Origin: Gammaproteobacteria bacterium
GTDB taxonomy: Bacteria > Pseudomonadota > Gammaproteobacteria > Steroidobacterales > Steroidobacteraceae
Direction of reading: 5' to 3'
DNA: 5,490 nucleotides
Assembly (NCBI GenBank): GCA_027451085.1
Contig: DAIDKA010000149.1
Span: forward strand, 1 to 5,490
Made by a program: the position numbers and the translations under genes. Positions 1 to 5,490 of this stretch are shown here, piece by piece (position 1 is the first letter of the stretch; every line of letters starts with the position of its first letter). The notes under the pieces are model-generated. The model worked only from the letters and a program-made list of their open reading frames with translations, was not told the origin of the DNA and made no database searches.

Positions 1-1618
1 GGGGCTGTTCCCGCAACGCGCGCCGCGCCACATCAAAAAACTCCGCCGCATCATCCCGGGTGACGGCTGCGTCCAGCTGCGCCAGCCAGCGTCGCGCCGT
101 CGCGCCATGAACACGCGACCGCGCCTGGCCGATGCGTCCGCCGACGCCCCGCCACAGCAGCAACAGCGCCAGCCCGGCCGCCGGCGCCGTCAACAGGCAC
201 AGGAACCAGGGCTTGCGGATCAGTGGCCGCAGGCTGCGTGCGTGGCCTGCTGCTGCCGGCCGCAGCACAACGGCCGCAGGCTGCACGACGCCTGCAGGCG
301 CCGCCACCGCCGCGGCGGCGCCCCTGGCATCCGCTCCACGCGCGGGACTTACCGCAACCGTGAAAGCAGGCGTTGCGCGCGTCTCGTAGCGTTCCGTATC
401 CGGGTCGAACCAGGAGAGCGTGACGCCCGGCACGGTCAGGCGGCCCGCGGTGCGCGGCACGATGGGCTGGCTGAACGTTTTGCTGCCCGTAAGTCCCGGT
501 GCCTTGGCGGGCACCAGGCGCTCCTCGGGGTGATAAGTGCGCCATTGCGGGGAGTCTGCCAGCCCCGGCGTATTGATCCGCGCAAGATTGCCGCTGCCCG
601 CGACGGTGATCCTGAGTGTCAGCGGTTCACCGACGGCCCCGGTATCAGGCGTCAGCGCGGCGTTCACATCGAAGTGACCCACCGCGCCGCTGAATCCGGC
701 CGGCCTGCCGCCTTCCGGCAACGGCAGCACCTGGACCTGCAGCACGGGCGGCTTCAACACCAGATGCCGCTCCACCTGCTGCCCGAAAATCGCATCCAGG
801 TCATCGCCGATGAAGCCGTTGGTGTGTGCCATGCCGAACAGTGCCTGCAGCCGCAGCTGCATGTTCGCATCCCCGCCGATGCGCAGGCGCACGAGCAGGG
901 GCAGTTCGATGTTGAGCGGATAGTCGCCGCCCTTGATGGCGCCAAGCACGCTGGACCAGGTCAGCACCACCCAGGGCTCGCCGTTGATGGCTTCCTCGCT
1001 GCGCACGGGATTGCCGTCGAGCCCGCTGGCGGTGAAGGCGTCGCCGATCACGGCCAGTGGACCTTCCATGTGCGCCTCGGTGCCCTCGCGGAAGTAGGCC
1101 TTGATCTGGATCGGCACCTCCTCACCCACGTACAGGCGGGTGCGCGGCAGCACCACGCGCATGAAAGGCAGCGCGCGCTGCACGTCGGCGGCTACAGTGC
1201 CCGATCCCGCCGGCTGCGTCTGCGAGGCCGCAACGGCGCTGGCCGAGACCTGCAGATGCAGCGGCTGAAGCCGCACGCCGTCGACGCTGATCGGGGCAAT
1301 GGTGAAATTGCCCTCGTGCTGCGCGCTGACCTGATAGGTGCGGGCGAAGGTGGTCACGCTGTTGCCGCCACCGTAGTACTGGCTGGACACGCGCTGCCCC
1401 ACCAGCGTGATGCTCAAGCCGGGCACCTGCGGCAATATCGGAGCCGCGTCTTCGTTGGCAATGGTGATGGTCAGCGTGGCGGCATCGCCGGGTGCGATCA
1501 CCGTACGGTCGAGACTCGCCTGCACCCTGGGCGCAGCCAGTGCCGGTACCGCCGCGCCCAGCAGCAGCCACAGCATCCACGCCAGGCAAAAACCGCCATG
1601 CCGCCGCACCCGCTTCAT
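1..1618 (-). CDS. batD: BatD family protein (C-terminus outside window)
   Basis: An open frame starts at the ATG 1618-1616 and runs to the window edge without a stop: 539 residues so far, near the full size of BatD proteins, with a modest C-terminal part missing. Residues 1-28 form a signal peptide (basic KRVRRH, hydrophobic core, likely cut after PALA). The body (about 29-425) is rich in short beta strands, as expected for BatD: RVQASLDRTVIAPGDAATLT near the N-terminus, a YFREG segment (175-179) followed by HMEGPLAVIGDAF (183-195), and a later domain with VGEPLTLRITVAGSGNL (329-345). An Ala-rich linker (about 427-460) leads to a membrane helix (about 470-489) and a basic cytoplasmic tail with AAEFFDVARRALRE (524-537). 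The protein should therefore be mostly periplasmic and anchored near its C-terminus. It is annotated elsewhere as oxygen-tolerance or BatD protein; its biochemical role is unknown. The start follows the previous stop with no gap and has a good ribosome site. Confidence 0.9.
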   Translation of the reverse strand, partial: MKRVRRHGGFCLAWMLWLLLGAAVPALAAPRVQASLDRTVIAPGDAATLTITIANEDAAPILPQVPGLSITLVGQRVSSQYYGGGNSVTTFARTYQVSAQHEGNFTIAPISVDGVRLQPLHLQVSASAVAASQTQPAGSGTVAADVQRALPFMRVVLPRTRLYVGEEVPIQIKAYFREGTEAHMEGPLAVIGDAFTASGLDGNPVRSEEAINGEPWVVLTWSSVLGAIKGGDYPLNIELPLLVRLRIGGDANMQLRLQALFGMAHTNGFIGDDLDAIFGQQVERHLVLKPPVLQVQVLPLPEGGRPAGFSGAVGHFDVNAALTPDTGAVGEPLTLRITVAGSGNLARINTPGLADSPQWRTYHPEERLVPAKAPGLTGSKTFSQPIVPRTAGRLTVPGVTLSWFDPDTERYETRATPAFTVAVSPARGADARGAAAAVAAPAGVVQPAAVVLRPAAAGHARSLRPLIRKPWFLCLLTAPAAGLALLLLWRGVGGRIGQARSRVHGATARRWLAQLDAAVTRDDAAEFFDVARRALREQP

Positions 1619-3526
1619 CTACCAGTCCCTCAAAAGCTTTGCCTGCCGGGGATCAGGCTTGCCTGAGTCCGCCCCGGTCACCATGTGATGCTCCTGGCCA
1701 CGCACCGAGTCCAGCAGGCGTTCGGCTTCCTCGCGCGTCATCCCGCCAGGATTGTGCGGCTGACCTGCCTGGGCCTGCGCGACGCCTGCAGCCGCAGGCT
1801 GGTTCTGCTGCCCCTGGTCGGGCTGCTGGGGTGGTGACTGTGGTGGCTGCGGCTGCCCCGGCTGCGGGCGCTGTGGCCCGTTCGTGCCCTGATCCTGCTT
1901 CTTCGGGTCCTGCCCCGGACCGGAGTTCTGGCTCGGGTTCTGACCCTGGGAACTGTGCTTCTGGTCCTGGCTCTGGTTCTGGTCACTGCCAGGCGGTCCT
2001 GCCTGCTGCTGCCCGCCCTGCTGGTTCTGCTGTTGATCCTGCGACTGCCGGCGCTGATTTTTCTGCTCTTGGTTGTGCTGCGGGTTGTTCCGGCTCTGCT
2101 GCCGGCGCTGCAGTTCATCCAGCTTCTTCTGCACCACGCCCCGGTTGTAGCGGGCATCGGCATCCGTGGAGCGCAACTGCAGGGCCGCGTCATAGGCCGA
2201 CAACGCCTGCTTGAAGTCCTGGATGGCCTGCTGCGGATCGCGGCCGGGCTTGCTGCCCTGGCGGTAAAGCGCGTTACCCAGGTCATAGTAGGCATTCTGC
2301 TGCAGCCCGACGTCCGTGGTATCGAGCGCGCCACGGTAGGCTTTCACGGCGGCCTCGTAATCCTTCGCGCGGTAGGCCTGTGCACCGCTGCGATACTGTG
2401 CGTTCGCTGCCGCCGCGTTCGCCCTGGGGGCAGGCACAAATAACAGTACCAGGCTGGCAAGCACCAGGGCGACCGACGCCGCCGGCACCCGATGCCGGCG
2501 CACCGGCCGCACCAGCCACTCTGCCAGCAACAGCAGCACCGCCAGCCCCAAGGGCCACTGGAACAGCTGCGTATACACCTGCACCTGCCGGCCCGTGGTT
2601 GCATGCCGGGCCAGGCGGCTCAAGGTATGCTCGTACAGCCCGGTCACGCCCTGGCCCTGTGCCCCCAGCGGCTGGTAGGTGCCACCCGTGGCCGCAGCAA
2701 TCTGCCGCAAGGTCGTCTCGTCCAGGCGCGACTTCACCAGCTGGCCATCCGCGTCACGCACGAAGTGCTCCCCGCCAGTGCCATCCGGCACCGGAATCAG
2801 ATCCCCCGCCGTCGTGCCCACCCCCACGGTATAAATGCGGATGCCGGCCTTGCCCGCAGCCTGTGCGGCCACCAGCGCCTCACCGCCCAGATCCTCGCCG
2901 TCCGTGATGAGCACCATCACCGGATCGGCGTCGCGCCGCGACTGGAAGGTGCTCTGGCCCAGGCGGATGGCCGCCGCGATGTCCGTCCCTCCCAGGGGGA
3001 CGGTGTGCGTATCCAGGGATTCCAGTGTCTCGCGGAAAGCCTCATGGTCGGTGGTCAGCGGCGCCATCAGGAAGGCCTCGCCCGCGAAAGCCACCAGCCC
3101 CACCGCATCGCCTCCGAGCTGGTCCAGCAGGTCCTCCACCGCCAGCCTGGCACGCGTCAGCCGGTCGGGCCTGACGTCCGGCGTGAGCATGCTGCGCGAA
3201 GTATCAATGGCGAACAGGATGTCGATGCCCCGGTCCTCGACGTTGCGCAACTGCGGCGCGCCGAGGGGTTGCGCCAGGGCCGCGAATCCACACAGCGCAG
3301 CGGCGGTCACACACCAGCGCCGCAGCCACAGCAGGACATGCGACACGCCCAGCCCCCAGGCATCGCTCTGCCGCTCCAGCGCAAAGGCGGCAAGCAGGCG
3401 CTGCTGCCGGCGGTCATGCAGCAAGTACAGCACCGGCAGCAGCAACGCGACGGCGAATCCGACCACCAGCCAGAAAGGCTGCGCGAAGCGCGTGAACCCC
3501 AGCAACTGCTGCCAGGCCTGCGTCAT
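1619..3526 (-). CDS. batB: BatB-BatC type fusion: VWA domain plus TPR membrane protein
   Basis: This 635-residue protein joins a BatB-like VWA protein to a BatC-like TPR protein. Membrane helices are near residues 17-36 and 72-86, with an Arg-rich loop between. A periplasmic VWA domain (about 100-290) has a complete MIDAS site: DTSRSM at 108-113, T181 in GGTDI, D209 in ITDGED. Two further helices (about 325-340 and 350-366) are separated by the basic loop RPVRRHR. Then come TPR-like helices (about 376-465), a Gln/Pro/Asn-rich linker (about 475-580), and a conserved-looking C-terminal end (MTREEAERLLDSVR, final RDW) seen in BatC-type proteins. The ATG at 3526 overlaps the batA TGA (ATGA) and begins MTQAWQQLLG. 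The frame stays open to an ATG at 3613, but that start would add 29 Ala/Gly-rich residues lying inside batA, so it is rejected. The stop TAG (1621-1619) directly abuts the batD start. Fused batB-batC genes are known in Gammaproteobacteria; the TPR part probably binds partner proteins. Confidence 0.92.
   Translation of the reverse strand: MTQAWQQLLGFTRFAQPFWLVVGFAVALLLPVLYLLHDRRQQRLLAAFALERQSDAWGLGVSHVLLWLRRWCVTAAALCGFAALAQPLGAPQLRNVEDRGIDILFAIDTSRSMLTPDVRPDRLTRARLAVEDLLDQLGGDAVGLVAFAGEAFLMAPLTTDHEAFRETLESLDTHTVPLGGTDIAAAIRLGQSTFQSRRDADPVMVLITDGEDLGGEALVAAQAAGKAGIRIYTVGVGTTAGDLIPVPDGTGGEHFVRDADGQLVKSRLDETTLRQIAAATGGTYQPLGAQGQGVTGLYEHTLSRLARHATTGRQVQVYTQLFQWPLGLAVLLLLAEWLVRPVRRHRVPAASVALVLASLVLLFVPAPRANAAAANAQYRSGAQAYRAKDYEAAVKAYRGALDTTDVGLQQNAYYDLGNALYRQGSKPGRDPQQAIQDFKQALSAYDAALQLRSTDADARYNRGVVQKKLDELQRRQQSRNNPQHNQEQKNQRRQSQDQQQNQQGGQQQAGPPGSDQNQSQDQKHSSQGQNPSQNSGPGQDPKKQDQGTNGPQRPQPGQPQPPQSPPQQPDQGQQNQPAAAGVAQAQAGQPHNPGGMTREEAERLLDSVRGQEHHMVTGADSGKPDPRQAKLLRDW
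1626..1631 (-). promoter_or_regulatory. Ribosome binding site of batD
   Basis: The minus strand reads GAGGGA here, seven bases before the batD ATG at 1618. It lies inside the last codons of the batB-batC gene. It is the clearest Shine-Dalgarno sequence among the junctions in this window and supports the 1618 start. The other three starts have weak or no such sequence and rely on overlapping stop codons. Confidence 0.7.
1757..2104 (-). repeat. Low-complexity Gln/Pro/Asn-rich coding segment in batB-batC
   Basis: This stretch encodes residues of about 475-590 of the VWA-TPR fusion. It is made mostly of Gln with Pro, Asn, Gly, Ser and a few Lys, including short runs such as QDQQQNQQGGQQQ and PQPGQPQPPQSPPQQPDQ. 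There is no exact tandem repeat unit; it is compositional. It is probably a disordered linker between the TPR helices and the short conserved C-terminal segment. BatC-type proteins often have such a linker. Confidence 0.75.
3523..3526 (-). other. ATGA stop/start overlap, batA to batB-batC
   Basis: The ATG start of the fusion gene shares bases with the TGA stop of batA. The upstream bases have no good Shine-Dalgarno sequence, so initiation here probably depends on termination of batA. Confidence 0.8.
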
Positions 3527-4527
3527 GCCGGCAACCGTCGCAGCCAGGTCAGTTCCAGCAGCACCGCGATGCCGAGCAGCGCAAGCCCCCCCTGTGCCAG
3601 CGGCGGGTACCACTCATCCCAGTGCTCGGAGGTATGCACCGTGAAGGCGGTCTTCTCCAGCTTGTCGATTTCGGCATAGATGCGCTGCAGCGAATCGGTG
3701 TCAGTGGCGCGGTAAAAGCGCGCTCCGGTGGCGGTGGCGATACGCTTGAGGGTGTCCTCATCGACATCGACATGCTCCATGACGATGCGCTGGTTGCCGA
3801 AGGCATCCTGGACCGGCACGGGTGCCTCGCCCCGCACGCCGATGCCGATGGTGTAGACCTTGATCCCCAGGGCGCGGGCCGCCTCAGCCGCGCTCAAGGG
3901 GGTGATGGCACCGGCGTTGTTCTGACCGTCCGTCATCAGTATCAGGATCTTGGACTTCGCCGCCTGACCGCGCAGGCGGTTGAGTCCGGCCGCCAGCGCC
4001 GAGCCGATCGCGGTCCCATCCTCCATGTTGCCGATCTGCACCCGCTCCAGGCTGTCGAGCAGCCAGGCATGGTCCAATGTCAGCGGGCTCACGAGATAGG
4101 GCTCAGCGGCGAAGATCAGCAGGCCCATGCGGTCATCCGGGCGCGCCTCGATGAACTTGCGCACCACCGAGCGCACGACATCGAGCCGGTTGGCGGGTGC
4201 GCCATCGAGGCGGAAGTCCAGCGACTGCATCGAGCCCGAGACATCCAGCGCCAGCATGATGTCGATGCCGCTGGGATGGATGTGCGAATCCGTTCCGCCC
4301 TGTTGCGGACGTGCCAGCGCCACGATCAGCAGCGCAAGCGCCAGCAGCTTCAACCCGGGAAGCCAGCCGCCGACGCGGCTGCGCGTGGAGTGCGACAGGC
4401 CTCGCAGCACGGCGATGGCGGGATAGCGGATCGCGGCGGTCCCGCCCTTCCGGCCATGCCATAGCGCAAGCAGCGGCAGCAGCCCGAGCAGCCACAGCCA
4501 TGCGGGATCGGCCAACCGGAAGGTCAC
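3523..4527 (-). CDS. batA: BatA-type VWA domain membrane protein
   Basis: This is a complete 334-residue protein, the usual BatA length. Two hydrophobic segments (about 8-22 and 56-73) flank a basic loop, then a VWA domain (about 88-285), then a third helix (about 311-328) and a short basic tail, LRRLPA. By the positive-inside rule the VWA domain faces the periplasm. The MIDAS metal site is complete: DVSGSM at 95-100 (D95, S97, S99), T172 in DGTAIG, and D200 in MTDG. The start is GTG at 4527-4525, overlapping the DUF4381 stop by four bases, with a weak AAAGG ten bases upstream; it gives the typical N-terminus (FRLADPAWLWLL), in which a short hydrophobic segment follows at once. The stop overlaps the ATG of the next gene (ATGA). 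BatA is thought to work with BatB in a membrane complex served by MoxR; bat loss reduces aerotolerance in Bacteroides fragilis, but the role in Gammaproteobacteria is unclear. Confidence 0.93.
   Translation of the reverse strand: MTFRLADPAWLWLLGLLPLLALWHGRKGGTAAIRYPAIAVLRGLSHSTRSRVGGWLPGLKLLALALLIVALARPQQGGTDSHIHPSGIDIMLALDVSGSMQSLDFRLDGAPANRLDVVRSVVRKFIEARPDDRMGLLIFAAEPYLVSPLTLDHAWLLDSLERVQIGNMEDGTAIGSALAAGLNRLRGQAAKSKILILMTDGQNNAGAITPLSAAEAARALGIKVYTIGIGVRGEAPVPVQDAFGNQRIVMEHVDVDEDTLKRIATATGARFYRATDTDSLQRIYAEIDKLEKTAFTVHTSEHWDEWYPPLAQGGLALLGIAVLLELTWLRRLPA
4524..4527 (-). other. GTGA stop/start overlap, DUF4381 to batA
   Basis: The batA GTG start shares bases with the TGA stop of the DUF4381 gene. 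This is a second GTG-type overlap of the same form as the preceding junction, again suggesting coupled translation. Confidence 0.8.
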
Positions 4528-5066
4528 GGCTGCGCCGCCTTTGCGCCGGACCCGGCATCCGCCGGCGGGCGCGCCGTGCCCTGGACGAAGGCGCGCGCGC
4601 TGCCCAGCAGCGCCTCCATCTCCGGTCCGCTGGGTGACCAGCGGGCAAATTTCGCCAAGTCACACAGCTTGAGGAAGTGCTCGAGTTCCTGCCGGTGATC
4701 GGTCAGCGCTGATCCGGGCTGCGCCAGGCAGGCGCGCAGGAACTCCAGGGTGGTCTGCGACAGGGCGTGAACCTGGAAGCGCCGCTCGACGTAGTGGCGG
4801 ATGACATCGGAGACCTGCACGCTGAACCCCTCGACATCGCCGGCCAGCAGTCGTGGCCGGGCCGCTTCCAGCTCCGCAAGCGTGGCGTCAAGCAGTGACG
4901 GCGCCGCCCGCCGCCTGGCGCGGCGCCGCAGGAACATCCACACCAGGGCCAGCACCACCAGCAGCAATGCGACGCCCGCCAGCAACGGCCAGTACCGGCT
5001 GATGAAGTCCAGCCACGGCTGTGGCGCGGGCAGCCGGATGTCGCGGATGTCGGCGGCATCGCTCAC
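4524..5066 (-). CDS. DUF4381 domain-containing membrane protein
   Basis: This 180-residue protein has the normal length for DUF4381 proteins. A short N-terminal segment with the Pro-rich stretch RLPAPQPW (residues 11-18) leads into one membrane helix (about 26-47), followed by RRRARRR, which places the C-terminal domain in the cytoplasm by the positive-inside rule. The soluble part carries the recognisable family stretches SDVIRHYVERRFQVHALSQT (86-105) and ELEHFLKLCDLAKFA (127-141). The start is GTG at 5066-5064, overlapping the TGA of the DUF58 gene by four bases; a weak GGGAG lies 11 bases upstream. This start keeps the N-terminal segment and the usual family length. The gene ends in another four-base overlap with batA. 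Members of this family occur almost only in Bat/MoxR operons between DUF58 and the VWA genes, so it is probably a membrane component of that complex. Its molecular function is unknown. Confidence 0.9.
   Translation of the reverse strand: MSDAADIRDIRLPAPQPWLDFISRYWPLLAGVALLLVVLALVWMFLRRRARRRAAPSLLDATLAELEAARPRLLAGDVEGFSVQVSDVIRHYVERRFQVHALSQTTLEFLRACLAQPGSALTDHRQELEHFLKLCDLAKFARWSPSGPEMEALLGSARAFVQGTARPPADAGSGAKAAQP
5063..5066 (-). other. GTGA stop/start overlap, DUF58 to DUF4381
   Basis: The GTG start of the DUF4381 gene shares bases with the TGA stop of the DUF58 gene. Such four-base overlaps usually mean that ribosomes finishing one gene restart on the next, keeping subunits of one complex in proportion. 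Confidence 0.8.
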
Positions 5067-5490
5067 GGGTGCCGGCGCTCCCGACCTTCAAAAAAACCGA
5101 GCAGCGGTTTCAGCCACGACTCGGCCGTCGAGAGCATCAGACTGTCGACGGCCTCGCTGTTGAAAAGACGGCGCAGGTCCTCCTGGCGCTCGCGGGCGGC
5201 GGCCGCGAAACGCTCGCGCACCCGGCGGCTGCCCGTGTTCACCTCCACCACTTCCCCGGTCTCCGCGTCCTGCAGCACCACCCGGCCCGCATCCGGCAGG
5301 ACCTGCTCACGCGGATCGCGCATGCACACGGCCACCAGGTCGTGGCGGCGCGCCACCTGCCGCAGCGCGCTGCGCGTCGGGGACTGCTGCCGGGCATCGA
5401 GCCCCGCCCCCTGGAAGTCGGACACCAGGAACACCACGGCACGGCGCGCCAGCATGCGGCTGGTGAAGCGCAGCGCCTGGCCGAGGTCGG
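5063..5490 (-). CDS. DUF58 domain protein, C-terminal part (5' end outside window)
   Basis: The reading frame is open from the window edge to a TGA at 5065-5063, giving the last 141 or so residues of the protein; the start lies beyond base 5490. An ATG at 5455 is internal, because the frame continues upstream with DLGQALRFTSR. The visible part matches the C-terminal half of DUF58 proteins (VWA-like fold): a hydrophobic strand RRAVVFLVSDF, then HDLVAVCMRDPRE, then LPDAGRVVLQDAETGE, and a C-terminal helical stretch with LMLSTAESWLKPLLGFFEGRERR. DUF58 genes typically sit between a moxR-type AAA+ ATPase gene and VWA genes, as would fit here. The protein is inferred to act at the cytoplasmic side with MoxR; its biochemical role is not established. 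It overlaps the next gene by four bases (GTGA), so the two are probably translationally coupled. The family assignment is strong; nothing can be said about the N-terminus. Confidence 0.9.
   Translation of the reverse strand, partial: DLGQALRFTSRMLARRAVVFLVSDFQGAGLDARQQSPTRSALRQVARRHDLVAVCMRDPREQVLPDAGRVVLQDAETGEVVEVNTGSRRVRERFAAAARERQEDLRRLFNSEAVDSLMLSTAESWLKPLLGFFEGRERRHP

Noticed and set aside
240..335. GC-rich inverted-repeat-like DNA
   Set aside because: It encodes the Ala-rich linker of BatD before its membrane helix; the pairing follows from GCC/GCG/GGC codon runs.
107..1666. Long plus-strand open frame of 519 codons opposite batD
   Set aside because: Its translation is rich in Arg, His, Gln and Ala with no recognisable domain or membrane segment. 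It is antisense to batD, whose translation has a signal peptide, beta-rich domains and a membrane helix. Long antisense frames are expected in GC-rich coding DNA.
1783..1799. Inverted repeat GCCTGC / GCAGGC as a possible terminator
   Set aside because: It lies within the coding sequence of the fusion gene, is short, and has no T-run after it on either strand.
3527..3613. Upstream ATG at 3613 as the start of the batB-batC gene
   Set aside because: It would add 29 Ala/Gly-rich residues encoded inside batA in another frame and overlap batA by 91 bases. The ATG at 3526 gives the ATGA overlap seen in this operon style and a normal BatB N-terminus.
2492..3679. Plus-strand open frame of 395 codons opposite the VWA-TPR fusion
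   Set aside because: It is of low-information, Arg/Gln/His-rich composition and spans the antisense of two well-supported genes; it is a codon-bias shadow.
5063..5455. ATG at 5455 as the true start of the DUF58 gene
   Set aside because: The frame stays open upstream to the window edge with family-like sequence, and starting there would remove most of a DUF58 protein.

Overview
The window is a gap-free stretch of one minus-strand operon of the Bat / MoxR-associated type. Every base is coding, and I see no promoter, terminator, RNA gene, repeat array or mobile element. Transcription runs from high to low coordinates: DUF58 protein (3' part only, 5490-5063), DUF4381 protein (5066-4524), batA-type VWA protein (4527-3523), a batB-batC type VWA-TPR fusion (3526-1619), and batD (1618-1, C-terminus cut by the window edge). 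The same gene order is known from Pseudomonas and other Gammaproteobacteria, where a MoxR-family AAA+ ATPase gene normally comes first; here it would lie beyond base 5490.

The DNA is GC-rich, with a strong G/C bias at third codon positions and two GTG starts. The combination of DUF58-DUF4381-VWA-VWA/TPR-BatD points to a high-GC gammaproteobacterium (for example Xanthomonadales-, Nevskiales- or Pseudomonas-like). I cannot name a genus from sequence alone.

The genes are packed for coupled translation. The first three junctions are 4-base stop/start overlaps (GTGA, GTGA, ATGA), and at the fourth the TAG stop directly abuts the batD ATG. The batD start has the clearest Shine-Dalgarno sequence.

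The positive-inside rule gives a consistent layout in the inner membrane. BatA and BatB place their VWA domains, both with intact MIDAS metal-binding residues, in the periplasm. The TPR tail of the fusion is also periplasmic. BatD is a secreted beta-rich protein held by a C-terminal membrane helix. DUF4381 has one membrane helix and a cytoplasmic domain, and the DUF58 protein probably connects to the cytoplasmic MoxR ATPase. The exact function of such complexes is not settled; proposals include chaperone or metal-insertion work on envelope proteins, and stress or oxygen tolerance.

This is a known type of system rather than a new one. The points most worth a second look are the batB-batC fusion with a relic signal-peptide-like joint, and the long Gln/Pro-rich linker near its C-terminus.
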